Source of the DNA: Membranipora membranacea | Taxonomy: Eukaryota > Bryozoa > Gymnolaemata > Cheilostomatida > Membraniporidae | DNA: 64,000 nt | Direction of reading: 5' to 3' | NCBI GenBank assembly: GCA_914767715.1 | Contig: OU612066.1 | Coordinates: forward strand, 20,370,283-20,434,282 | Part shown: positions 25,601 through 38,386 of the stretch, one piece after another | Position numbering within the stretch: position 1 is the first letter of the stretch | Layout of the letters: each line of letters starts with the position of its first letter | The notes under the pieces: generated by a model | The model's input: the letters and a program-made list of their open reading frames with translations, nothing else | Databases searched by the model: none | What the model was told of the DNA's origin: nothing | Translations under genes and position numbers: made by a program

Positions 25601-28600
25601 ATACAGTAATTTTGTGGTGCGTTTTGACAGTTTTCATGTAGCACTCTACTCCATCCAATATGCAGCAGAATTCAGCCTTAGGAAATTTTTTAAACTTTTA
25701 AACTTGAAAGTTTTCAGTCTGGAAACTGTAGGGTAATGTCCGCATGTCAAATTCAAACTGTTTGCGGCGCCAGATACAAATTTCCGACAATCTGCTGTAA
25801 TCTTGCACTTGACCCTGCGTGTAAATATAATCTTTCCTTAATTCTCTTGAACCCACAAAGAACTTTTACCGATTGATATAAAATCTGGTCAACACTAATT
25901 AACAAAATCCGCTCTTTGGAAAACAAAATCTGATACTCAACAAATAACCCGGTGCAGTTTTACAGACAGCTGCTAAACGAAGAAAGTTTATTGTCATTTA
26001 AAACCTCCATGTTTTTGCAATTTAAAGATAGATTTTTGACAAGACTTGGGCTGTTTTGAAGGCATGTCATGTTGTATGCACTAAACTTGCTGATTAGTCT
26101 AGTGGCAACTCCTCCTATCTGACATGTCTATTTAAAATAAGTGGACAATATGGGGATTGATTGTGAGTATTTCTAGCTGATAGAAAAGGGAATGACATAT
26201 TTAGCTACACGAGTATCTGCTTTGTGTTTGAAAATTAAACAAGGTTGTTAAACTGGGGGAATCCTTTTAGAAATTACATTGACCACCACTTTATAATCTT
26301 GACATATTCTGTAAGCAGATTGACAGTGACACTAATGAAGTTGTAAGTGTGAGTAGCTTCTAACAATAGAAGCCGCCCTGAGCATGCTGCTCAAATCTTA
26401 GTTAATATTCTTCCAAATTGAGTCTCATGATTATTGTGATGTGAAGTGAAGTGCTGAAAGTAACGCTATTTTAATTTTTAACAGTATTTACTTTTATTGG
26501 ATTTTGTCTCAAATATTGTTGGTTGTTTTTCACTTGGGTATATTATCTGTAATGGAAATTGAACTTGTGATGGAAAATTTGCTGGTCATGTTCGTCTCAG
26601 CATCATTTTCACTCACTGCCAATATTCTTGGATCTTGTCGACATAAAAACTAGCAGACAATATATAATGGAAAAAGTTCGGTTACTGCCAATTACTTTTG
26701 ATAAGCATTTGGTACACATAAAAGACTTGTGCTTGGAGGTAAAACCACATTAAAATTGATAAAAAATTAAAAATTGAACCCATGTTTATTTTTAGGTGAT
26801 ATATACAATGACGAGGACAGAACTAGCCCAAAATCTGGTCCTAACACAGATGAAGGGTTTGGGACGTTCACCAAGACCACCCCTAGAGGCAAAGATTCAG
26901 CATCAGAAGGCAGTGGTGATCATACAGACTGCGAGGTGGATCACTTAGAGGCAGAGCCCACCTCTATAACTGAGTGGTATGTTTCTTGGGGGATTGCAGT
27001 TCAGCTCGTTCAATAGCCAGGAGCATATTCAATTATACATTGCAAATACAGTGTAATCCTCTTTTTTTAGACTTTATAATTCAGAACTCCTGTTAATTCA
27101 GACAAAGGACACTGGTACCGTCAGCCAAATTTCAACACATGTCAATGTCACATAATTCAAACTCTGCTTAATTAAGACCAAATTTGGTGGTCCCCATAGG
27201 TTTGAATTAAGTGGAGTGCATTGCTCGAGCGCTGGTATTAAAAGTTCATTGTCATGCACTATGTCATGTTTGTCTGTTATGTCCGTTCTCCCTGATGGCC
27301 GTTTCTCTAGGCACGTATTGATATCAAACATTTTCCTTAGAGTATTGGTGAAAGGATTTTCACCGACACAACTGAAATTAATTTCCCATTCCTGAAGTAG
27401 ATTGTCTTTTGGGGATGACCAGGAGACGGTAATAGAAAACAATAATTGGTTGTCTTTTCCCATTGAGAATGTCACAACATAGATAACCTTAGGCTAGCTT
27501 TTCACCTAATAACAATATATACATAATTATGTCTAATGCTGAAATACCTTGTTGACACCTTGTTTTTTTATATGATGACAGGTGGGACCGTATAGAGATG
27601 CCCTCTGTAGCTGATATGACTACAGTGGATGCCTCTGTGTTTGAGAAGTCAGCATCATGTGAACCTTCAGCGCTTGCCGACTTATCGGCTAATAACAGAA
27701 TACAGGATGACGGCAGCATTAATCTCGCTGACGATGAACTCATGTGTATGATCGACAGCATAGGTAAAAACTATTATAATTATCTGTTTTATATGTTTTG
27801 TGTATGACTTAGATACCCCTTTTAATCTCGTCTTGGAAGGCCTTGTGAGACACTATATTGAAAAAAATCATAATAATAGTCTAAAGATATGACCTGTTAA
27901 AGGTTTTCAAGGGGTTGCCTGCCCCTTGTGGTTTGTTTCTAGAAAGGGGATGACTCCCGTTTCGGTTCTCTAAGCCTGTAACTGCTGATCACAAAATGTT
28001 CACATTCATAACTTCTAAAACGTTTATAGGAATAAATGGGTTGAGGGCAAGTTCTGGCCTAGCATCTGCCCAGGAAACCGAACTAAGGCTATTGCACATA
28101 CTGAAAGAACGGGACGACTTGGTACTGTCTTACCACAACGCCTTAAAAGAGCTGAGCAAGCTCACAGCCAGGATCAAAGATGAGAACCACATGTTGAGAC
28201 AGCAACTAAATCTGGAGGATATGAGTCATAGTGATATACGGTTAGCCTTAGAGGAACAAGCTTCTGATGGCAGACAGCTGGCTCTCAGTCTACATGAAGA
28301 CCTCACTGATACGGAGTTCAATGTGGTGGCCCGTCTCAGAGAAGACAAGGTCCTGTTAGAAGACAGGCTAGCTGCCTTGGAGCAACAGTATAACACTGAT
28401 ATCATGAAGGTTTGTATTTTAATATTGAATCAAGGTGTTAAGGAGCTTGTTGCAATTTTATTGGCTGTCACAAGACAGATTACTTCACATAATATATGTC
28501 ATGGTTTTTCACTATGCATATGATGTATAAGTTTGCACTCACAATCTTATGTATGGCATGAAAATATTATAAAAAGGACATTTTATCTTAGCATCTAGAC

Positions 28601-31600
28601 TCTAACGCAAGAAAGATGCAATCTTTACCACATCCTTTTTTGCAATGACTCATTCTGTTATTATAAATATGTTAATAATACTAACAATAGACCCAACCAT
28701 AGACTTATGATCATTATGAACGCCATCGTTACATTTCCTGTTTTTGCTCGATATAATTGTCTCAATGCTGTGATTGGTGGCACAGGATACAGTCTGTTAT
28801 ATGAAGCTCTACAACCAGCTCCAAAACAATTTCACTCGATCTTCCAGTGACACGTTTACTGTAATGCAACATTATGTACTTTATAGTGGAAGACAGAGTT
28901 AGCTATGCATAAGAGCACATCGACCATCGGCAACCAGGAGAGGACTGAAGTAAGCAGAGAGAATCACATGTTAAAACTACAGCTGGATGAGATGAGGAAT
29001 ATGCTCGATGTGACTGTCAGTAAAACACAAGAGGAATGTCACGACTACTTAGAGACCATTGATGCGCTCAAACAACAGGTGAGCGGAATGATCTGAACAT
29101 GACCTGTCCAATCACATTTAAGGAGGCATGCATTTTGTTTGCAGCAATAATCAATTGACTCTGCAAAGATTTGCTGTTTGTACAACAATTTTAATGTTCA
29201 CCATATGGGTAAGGTCAGCGTCCAATGATTCGCTCATTTAACAGTTCATAGTAGATCTGTGTATTGATTTGTCTGTATATTGAACTTTGGGAAACTATCA
29301 CCAATCGATTGCCTGTTGACCTGATATTGTTAATGGTGTTTCACCCACGTAGTAGGTAATTTGTCCAACTTTCACAAAATCACAGCTCACACTTGTTACT
29401 GACAATAATGGACTGCATTGTTGTTGCTTTGTCATGGATATAGTGTCGGCGTCGAGTGCTACATCTTGAAGAATTTCTTCGGCAAGTGTGACAACATTCA
29501 TTGATGTGAAACATTGAGAGAACTGTTTGGTTTTGTGTCCTTATACCATGCCACAACACACCAAGTGTTGTGCCCTTTGATCGCTCGATGATTAGTGATT
29601 AGATACAATTACCTTTCACAAAATGGGCCTGCTAACACAATAAACTCTTATCTTAAATTAATTTCAATTAATTATTTTTGTTGATTTAAGGCGTTCCACA
29701 AACAATAACTACAAAGCTTGCGAAAGTTTTTGGAGGGGGCCCTTCATTAAGCACATATTGTTCGCTGTGTGATGCTATTATATAACCGAGCTGCCATTTC
29801 GGCTGTCGGCATAGCTTTCATTTTTACTTGAAACCTGTTGCAGATAAGCAGCACGAAGTCTCCTGTGTCAGAGGCTCAGTTGGAATCACTCGCCATGAGG
29901 CAGGCAGACATGGAAAAGCTCTACGAGTCTATGATTCAGTCGCTTGAAGGAGACAACTCTAAACTGCAGGCTAATCTTGAGGATTTACACGACGAGCTAG
30001 CCAAGCTGAAACTGGAAAAGGAGAAACACAACAAAGCCTGCGGGACTGCTAATTCCGTTAGTGACAGCGGTATAGGAACTGACTCTACTATGGTCAATAA
30101 GAGCATGAATACAAGCACCGACCACAGTACAAAATCCACCGAGACTCAAGAACTTAGAACTTCTGTCAAGTCAATAAACACTGATGATGATCAGCAGCTT
30201 GTCGACTTGAGACTTGAATTATCGGAGTCCAAGTCTCAAGTCTCACAAGGCCGTCAAGACAATGAGGAGCTGGAACAACAGAAATGCAACTTGCTGGCGA
30301 ATCACAAAACACTCAACGAGAGACTAGCCAGAATCGAGTCTCAGCTTGAAATGTCTCAGCATAAACTCACGACATTACAAGCCGTTCATGAGATTGTGTT
30401 AAGCAAAAATGAATCATTGGAAAGGACAGTTGGAGATTCGAATGCTAACATTCAAAGAGAATCCGCGAGTCATCAACGAATCCAACAACAGTTGACCGTT
30501 GAGTTAGAAAAAGCCCGGAATAACTCGACGACTTTGTCAGCTGAGCTTTCATCTCTTAGGCAGCAGGTCATGACCTTGCAGACAGAGAATGCTGCTTACC
30601 GGCAGCGAGAAGTGGAGCTGAACTCTGAACTCACCAAACTAACATTAGACAGAAGTAATCTACAGGGTAAGGTGAACACGCTCAACTCGGACATCATGAA
30701 ACAGAAGGGTCAGCACATGGCTCAGACTCTACAAGTTAAACAACTTGAAGCCGCCAAGGCAAAGCTGGAATCTGAGGCTGACTCTTTTAAAGCTGACAGT
30801 CTGGACTTGTTCAGACAGGTGGAGAGAGCTAGGCAAGAGAAGGATGAGCTTCAGGGAGAGTTATCTTCTCTTCACAACAAACTGGAGCACGGTGTGAACA
30901 GCTGGCAATCCAGGCTTGATCAGCAGCAAACAGAGAGTGATGCTGTGAGTATGGTCAAAGTTGTTTTTAAGTCATCAATGGTTTGTCCTCTTTAACGACC
31001 CCTTGATTACAGATATCTGCTGTTTAACTCAACTTAAGCATATAAACTTCACCCTCAGCCAGGGGCAGTCGGAAAGGGGAGCAAGAGTTTGGGGGCTCAA
31101 GACAAAAAACTACAGAATATATTGTTGATATTGTTGCAGAGGAAATTTTTAGGTCTATTCTTCAACAACATCATTTGGTAATCAAAATGTTTCACTTTCA
31201 GCAAATAGAGAGGGATCTTGTGATTAAGGTAACGGGAGTGTTCCTTGCAGAGTGATATGTTGATTGTCACGTCACCGTCCAATTTCTCAAGCATTGATAC
31301 CTGTTGTTTGAAAATAAACAAGTAACCTTACAGATTTCATTACTAAGAAACAGATTTTCCTAAGATTTTGTTCTGCATGTCAAGTTTATTCTTCAAAATC
31401 AGAAGCTGGTTTTTCACACTTTTTCACTTTTCACACCCTGCTGTTTATAAATGATGTTGGAAAATGTGTGGTTAGGTTTCAAAACCAAGAAGTAAGTTGA
31501 GGAGGTCCAGCCCGTCATTGTTTTTTATATATTGAGAGTATTTGGTTTTATATTTCAGGAGAAATCCCGCCTTTTGTCTGACCTTGACACACAGAAGGCC

Positions 31601-34600
31601 AGTTTTGACATGTACAAGTCGGAGGTCGAGCGTCTCACATCTGAAGTACATGAGGTGAATGCCCAGCTGAGGGGTGCAAGGAATGAATCAGAGAGGACAA
31701 AACAAGAACTCGATGAAGTTTTGAGGACAGCAAAGCTTGATAGAGAAAGCGAGAATGTGATGGGACAACTACACGATCAGCTTAAATCTCTACATCAACA
31801 GGTAATCACAGCCAAATGACAAATTTTGTAAGTGAACTATGCTCCAAAATTAACTTTGGGTCCACAAAATTCCGCATTTTTCCTGTTTTATCTTTCTTAT
31901 TTGAAATCCATGATAGCTTTTTGTGTCGTAAGGATCAGGTAATTTTTAATAATTTAATAAGGCCATGCATATCAGATTGAGGTAATTTTTAATTTAATCG
32001 GATGATTACTGATAATTTGGTGTCTTGCAGAATGCTGAGTTCAGATTTACAACCACTCACTTCAGAACAGAGAACAGTCAGTTACAGCTCAGAGTCAATC
32101 AACTAGAGGAGATGAATAAATCCATCGATCAGAGAAACCAGATCCTTACCCAGGTAACTTGCGACTTCAAATCTTTGCTCTTTGTCCTGTTTGGAAACCT
32201 GACTCTTGTATATCTGTTGTAGTGAATCAGGGAGTTCAGTTTGTAAACTCCCTTAGTAAATTGAGTCAATCCTGTTTTATTTAATTTGGAGTTGTGTCAC
32301 CTAGTTTTTCATCTAGGAAATGCAATATATTTTTTCAAAAATATTGGGTAAATTGTATGAGAAGAAAATTCATAGTTTTTCACAGCAATGATAATATACC
32401 CTGGATGATGGTGATGTATATTCACATTATCAAAATATTGGATAGTAAGACGTTAAGGCTTTGTGATGATAACTCCAAGTTATCACATATAAACTCCTCT
32501 TTCACGCTTTGTATTCTGTTGTAGGAAATAGCCACTGTACAGGCCAGTCTTGATGATAGCTTCCAATCTCAAGATGCTCAGCTAAATTTGTTGGACCTCA
32601 GCTCATCTGACCTCATGTCAATGAGCGACGTCTCAGAACTGAAGAACTACATACTCGCTGCCAAGAAACAGCTGGAGATGATGTCACAGCAACGTGCCAA
32701 AACAAACCTGGGTAAGAAAGTTTGTGTCATTAGTTGGAGATAACTCCCACTCAACTAAAATTCAAACTCAAATAAAAATCCTGCATAGTCTTATATCACG
32801 ACCTTTATATGGTGGTGGTGAAACTGTCTATATAATTTGATAAAAAGACAATAGGATGAGATAATGGTTTTACCATTAATGATTATTGCCGCTTTTGATT
32901 CGATTCTTTTGTTGTTCAATATGCAAGGTTTGTTAGTCTTTCTCCCTGTGAAGTCTTGTTGTCGGAATATTTTGCATGAGCATACATATTTTGCATTCAA
33001 TCTATTGTAGACTATAGTCGTAAAATAAACGAGATGAGTAAGCTGGTAAAAGATAGAAGTGGGACATCTTCCGACGCCCCTTCCAATTCCGACACCGAAA
33101 GCAGACCTCCTCAGTCAACTATCAGTAGTGGTGACCAGCAGTCAACACACACTGACTTTGTTAGACTTCCACCAAAAATTGACATGAACAGTTCATTTTC
33201 ATCTGCCGCAATGGCAGCTTCTATGATGGACAACACAACGTCACAAACAATCAGAAGACACGAGGTCACTTCTCAACAACCTGATTGGTCAACAACTAGC
33301 CAATCAAGGTTTGCGCCAATGACCGAGTCCTCCAATCATGCATATTCAAGACCACAATCTACCAATCAGCATCTTTACTCTGCTCAACAACCATCCCTGC
33401 ATCATCAATCACAAAGAATGGCACCACCACTAAACTATGATCAAGTCACCGCTGCACAACCAGCTGGAATAATGCAGCCACATCTGAGCGATATAAGTGA
33501 CATTGATGGTGCTGCTGATAGCCTGTCTCTCAAAGTACACATGCTAACAAATAGGCCAGGCACCAGCACGCCCACCCGTGACTTATCTTCAGGGACTTAT
33601 GTGCCCTCAGGCTACAGAGCGAGCATTATGCCTGTGCGACAGAAAGATACATTAGTTCATAGAGAAGCTGGACCCACACTGTCAGCTATCGACTCAGAGA
33701 ATGCTGCGCTGAGAGCTGAGCTAGAAATGATCAACTCTGATAGAACTCACCTTTACCAGGTAACTGTTCGTGAAAGCATATTCATTATTCTTTGAGCTCT
33801 CAGTTAAGCTCATGCTAAACAGGTTTCCAAGGCCGCACCTCTGCTTAACCCAGGGAAGGTGGGACATCCTTGCTGCTTTACCTTGCTTTACAGTTTAATT
33901 ATTTAGAGTTGCCTTTTGTTGGAGTTACCTTTTCATGTAGCTCATCTCAGTTCAGTTGATACACTTTTTGAAGCTGTATCAATCTTTGATTTAGGTTATG
34001 TGTTTAGCGTTAAACTTTCCCAATATGCAACTTTAGTGTTGGATTCCCAGAGAGATCAGATGAAGGCTTTATCATAAATGCACTTCGAAATTAAAACACT
34101 GGAATGATTGCTGTTATTGTTTTATTCTTTTCACAATTTGAAGCACATGGAGGGTCAGAAAGGCCAGCACGATGTTTTGAACACCACACTTGATGAGCTG
34201 GAAAAGTCCCTGGAAGAAGTTTATGACTCGAATCGACTTCTCCGTGACACCCTTGGAGATTGTAATGATTTCATACAAACAAATCTTCTGGCTGGTCCTC
34301 ACCTTAGGCCACCCACAGGCACTGCCACCTCTATGAGTAGTATCAGACCACACAGTGTGGCACCTGTCAGGATGAGACCACACAGTGTCACACCTGCCAC
34401 CATCAGACCACACAGTGTCACACCTGCCAGTGCGGCTCAGCATGTCAACTACAGACCACACAGTGTGATGGCACAAAGAGGTGTGTATTGATAATATCCT
34501 CTCCATGCTCAATAAGGTATTGCCTAGCTCACTTATTTTTTCGCACGGCTGCTGTGTATTTGGACACAACTTACTGTAATAACAGTGTGTCATTATTTTG

Positions 34601-36870
34601 ATTCAAGCTTTTCTAGGAGTGATCCCGAGGCATTAATCTGACAACGCATGGAATAAGGCATCAGATTTAAAAAGTTTTAATACGCAGAAGTGAAGATTTC
34701 ACAAAACGGATACTCATAAGATTGCATGTTTGGTAATCTCATCATGTTTACTCATATGCACCTGTTTTGTAGTCACCTCATCGTATGACACAGACAGACT
34801 AGGCTGGTCCGCTGACGCTGACAGACACCTTACATCATCTGTAGACTTTAACAAGCTGCAGCAGACTAATGTACACGACTATGAGAGCCTACTGATGAGT
34901 GATACTAACAGTAAATCCCCAACTAAACGCAGCACATCAGCCAGAAAGTCTACTGATCTAAACCAGATGATACAACACTCTCTCACCCAACTCAGCCACG
35001 TAAGTTCAATGTCCTCATCAGCGCATGACAGCATAGGGGCTTATTGTTAATTGCAGGGGGGGGGGATAATTGCAGACACCTTGATGATTGCTGACACCTG
35101 ATTGGTTGATAGATGACATTGATGATTGATGGTTGATTGATTGATGGTTGATTGCAGACACCTGGAAATTTTTAAAAGTCATCTTCTTTTCTCCCACTGT
35201 CCTCGCCACCTCGGCCCACATGTGCCATATGAAGAAATTTCATTGAAATTAACTGATTAGGGATTTTCCGAACATCAATATCAACTGAATTTATCTTTAA
35301 ATAAGCATTGGGGCCATAACTCTACTAAACCTATAGAAAGCTGTGAACATCCTCCCATTACTTCTTCCTAACCAACCAAATCACATTTCACGGCTTTCCA
35401 GATAATTCATTTTACTTGTTCCTTGTAGGTTAGCTCACCAGCAGTCGGTTCACCTCTTGGTACAGATAACACAATGTCAGCCGGGTTCACCTCTACTCCG
35501 CTAAGGTCACGACCTGGACAGCATAGGTTCAACAGCACACTTGCAAACGGTAAGTTCCTACAGACAAACTGGACTGGAGGTTTTTTATTTTAATTTTCTT
35601 ACTTTAACGAAAAAAAGCTTTCCTCGATAGAATAACTATACAAAAATATTTACGTCACTGCTCTGTACTCACTAGACGTAAGCTTGGTTTAGGCGTTCTA
35701 GGCTAGAAGCCAATCTGAAAACAAATTAATAATGACTGATATGGATTTTAGGCTGTACTATTCAGCATGGCCGGTACAGTTATTACTTTGCTTTACTCCC
35801 AAAACTTTCAACTTTCTTTTGTGGGTTTCAAGATAGATAGAATTTAGTTATCTAGAAGTAATCTGTATCTTGAGTAGCGGTGTTTCAGAAACCTTAGATA
35901 GGAGTGAGTTTTAAATTTATTTCTTTCTTAGACGATAGAATATATAGCCTGAGTGCTGTCAGGGATTTTTTTGACTGCACTCAGACTAGGTTGGATTTTT
36001 TCCAGTCACTGATATTTCAAATGCTTCTTGGATGCCCCATAATGTGCCTTCCATGCATGGTTATAATCTTAATTTTAGACTACATCTAAGCATGCAGGTA
36101 AAGTTTCCTGAACCTTTCAATGCTCATTATTGTTTGTGTGCGGATAACATTATGACATAGCATCATCTATATTTTTGTGTGCTGATTACCGCTGATATTT
36201 GTTACGGTGTGTTTTACAAACTAACCCTTAACGTCCTTTTTACATACCAACTTCAAATCTTACAATGATTTTGAGTGCTTTGATTTAATATCGAGTGAAC
36301 TTGCATGTTGTGTTCAAAGTTTGAAATACTTCTCACTTTCTCTGTCAGATTTATATTTCTGTGTAGCGACAATAACTATAACTCACTGTGTTTATGTTTA
36401 AAGGCACACCAGATTCCGGAATCCCTGAGACTGAAAGATTCTTTACTGCGGAGCAGTTCACATCAAGTATACAGAATGCTGGACAATCGTCGATGAGGGG
36501 ACACAACTCTGAGCTCCCCCAACATATATCAGAAAATGGATCAAGGTTGAAATCACCACCCACAACAGCTAGTTCAGGAGGAAAAAATAGGTCTGCAAAT
36601 AGAGATCAAACAATAATCACTGAGGCTGGGTCAGAGCCCCGCCCGCCTCGTAAAACTAGGTCAACTCGGCTGAGCAGATCATTCGATGACCCAGCATATA
36701 CTCCTGTTAGGAATGGCTCAACCAGTCAAAACAGTAATGGTAAAAAGCCAAATCGCTCACTGGAACATATAAATGGGGTTAGGAGGAAAGTGAGAATATG
36801 TTACAATGATGGCGGCCCAGGGCCTGATGAGGCAAAATCAGTTCTTCCAGAACCTCGGAGGAATAACTAG
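13627..36870 (+). CDS. Large tandem-CH-like / coiled-coil cytoskeletal protein
   Basis: Twenty-three exons, all phase-consistent, 1903 aa: 13627-13656, 14321-14449, 16382-16514, 17679-17793, 18215-18281, 21284-21357, 22324-22519, 23861-23971, 24267-24515, 25187-25304, 26796-26976, 27582-27763, 28030-28409, 28887-29078, 29844-30944, 31559-31801, 32031-32153, 32525-32711, 33011-33759, 34144-34480, 34773-34999, 35429-35549, 36404-36870. Residues about 11-205 resemble a degenerate calponin-homology pair: LYKEWVNSVL, DGVLTKLHNLLSP, LTLQWCSDLL, EAVAEAESKLGI and TVYISLLRRK fall in CH order. Ser-rich linkers follow (285-530). Heptad-rich coiled coil spans about 536-1270, mostly in the 1101-nt exon 15. 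A Ser/Thr/Gln-rich linker, a short coiled coil, four RPHSV repeats (about 1597-1630) and a basic disordered tail complete it. The likely location is actin or microtubule cytoskeleton or centrosome; this is inference. The orthologue is not recognised. Exon 1 is only 30 nt and is the least certain. Confidence 0.85.
13677..13789. mobile_element. Fold-back element, about 113 bp
   Basis: The arms begin TTGATAGATATTC and GAATATCTATCAA and pair with few mismatches for about 50 bp, through AATATATGACTCA on the left and TGAGTCATATAT on the right, around a loop of about 10 nt. It sits just inside the first intron of the coiled-coil gene, 20 bp after the exon 1 donor. Confidence 0.8.
18282..21283. other. 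3-kb intron of the coiled-coil gene
   Basis: Between exons 5 and 6. Several short open frames occur (19740-20048, 20301-20625), but none has borders and phase that fit the gene. Apart from the local duplication at 18400-18545, I see nothing. Confidence 0.6.
18400..18545. repeat. Locally duplicated CCCTGGTCAAA / CCAGGGAGTTTGG segment
   Basis: The blocks CTCCCTGGTCAAAC and ACCAAACTCC recur in direct and inverted order between about 18468 and 18540, which explains why reading frames are open on both strands here. Part of the left portion resembles 1828-1910. It lies in the intron between exons 5 and 6 of the coiled-coil gene. Confidence 0.5.
21936..21980. mobile_element. Micro-palindrome with flanking direct repeat, copy 2
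   Basis: A 28-bp perfect palindrome at 21944-21971 with arms CAGAGACTATAGAT. The decamer GATAACACCA lies at 21936-21945 and again at 21971-21980, like a target-site duplication. The arm sequence matches copy 1 near 6150, but the flanks are unrelated. It lies in the intron between exons 6 and 7 of the coiled-coil gene. Confidence 0.7.
28030..32711 (+). other. Coiled-coil block exons
   Basis: Exons 13-18 encode nearly continuous heptad-type sequence rich in Leu, Glu, Lys and Gln with few prolines (residues about 530-1270). Examples are LKERDDLVLSYHNALKELSK and LEQQYN in exon 13, and the single 367-codon stretch of exon 15. The introns separating these exons are mostly phase 0, which fits growth by insertion of coiled-coil exons. 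This part probably forms a long homodimeric rod. Confidence 0.8.
34340..34470 (+). repeat. Four RPHSV-coding repeats
   Basis: Within exon 20 of the coiled-coil gene the DNA block AGACCACACAGTGT recurs four times and encodes RPHSVAP, RPHSVTP, RPHSVTP and RPHSVMA. The copies are 33, 30 and 45 bp apart, so this is an irregular coding minisatellite. Confidence 0.9.
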
Positions 36871-38386
36871 TATTATATTACTCTGAATGTCCCGTCAGCT
36901 TTGAATTATTATATTTAATATCTTTGAACAGGAATGCTCAGTTGTTCATAATAAGTAGACAGAATTGAACATAGCAGTGTTACTCAATTTTAAATTAATT
37001 ATTTTGCTTGCCATCCACATGACTGCCTGAATATCAGTCTGACTCAAAATTATCTCCTCTTTGTCTAAGGGGAGAAAAACCCCATTATTAGAAATAAACC
37101 AAACTCCATTTTTAGCATTTCTTCTGTGATCCAAACCCTACTAAGTTATTACGCCTACATTTTCTGTTGTTCTGGAAGCCCGTGATCAAACCTATCACGT
37201 TTATTTTTTCAACTTGAGTAGAAATTTTGTTGCAGACCTGTGTGAGTTTGCCGTTTCCCTAAAAAATAGACTCTAACAATATTAGTTATTTTTGGTGCTT
37301 TCTTTTACTAGCTATGTTTACAATCAATGTGATATGAATAAATCAGTTATTCTGTTGATAACTATAGCCTTTTTGTTACAACAATCGATGCATACAGAGT
37401 AAAGTGTTTACAAGATTTTCTCTAGCTTTCACTTTGAGTAATCCTCAGTAATGTTACTAAGAACATTTATGGCAGCAATTATACAGCGAAAGGATGAGTA
37501 AACATGTTGACAAATATGCTGTTACACTAGAGCCATTGTATCAGAGGTATCTTGTCATCTTTCCCGCAAGCTATGTGATCATTTGATCATAACAAGGCGC
37601 TAACAAACTGCAAGTCTTACCCTGAAGCGTAGTACGTGGGCAATCAGTACATCTATGCATCATACTGAGGAAGGATAGAATGTAATCTATGATTAGGTAG
37701 TGTGTGATACAAAGGGGTACTCTATCCAAATCTGACCCTGCAAACAAAACATCTGTATTTAATCACGTTAGGAATTAGATCATAATGAGACTCTATACAG
37801 CAAAACCTGCGTGCAAGGTATTAAATGACACTTGATATTAATCATCGGGTGGGGTTGCACACGGCCCATAATGTGTTATTGTTTGAGGTTTGTGAGGCTA
37901 TGGCAGCACCCCTGCTGTCTTTGTTTGGTGTTGAGATAGGGCAGTTCGTGTGTTGAGTGCTCGTTTTACACATACATGCTGTGCGAGCTTGCTACACTTA
38001 TCGGTGGCCTCAGACAAAATTACACAATCTTGTGAAGTATTTTTATTGTATCACTGCTGAAAGGAAACATTGCTGGTGTCTGAATAGCTGCAGTCTGGTA
38101 TGCTGGTAAACGTCTGATACATAACGAGGGCTACTAAAATCATTAGTATCAGCGCAAAAAGAACGGAAGTTATCCATTGATCGGAATTATCGCTTATTTG
38201 TATCATATCGACAGCGGTATAAAGAGTTGAACGTGTTATCTAACTTTCTTCGAATAGGACTAGACCTCTAAAGAAGTTAAAAATATATTTGGTGTGAATT
38301 ATAACTTAAGATACACAGATCTATTAACAGGATAATAGAAACCTACACAATTGACTTCATTACTGGACTGACTTTCAGATACAAAA
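36871..38386. other. Intergenic region between the coiled-coil and EGF genes
   Basis: This is AT-rich sequence between two plus-strand genes. It should hold the 3' untranslated region of the first gene and the promoter of the second. A candidate AATAAA lies near 37336. Nothing else is recognisable. Confidence 0.5.

Noticed and set aside
34114-34593. 159-aa minus-strand frame
   Set aside because: It is a shadow of exon 20; its TVWS repeats are the antisense of the RPHSV repeats.
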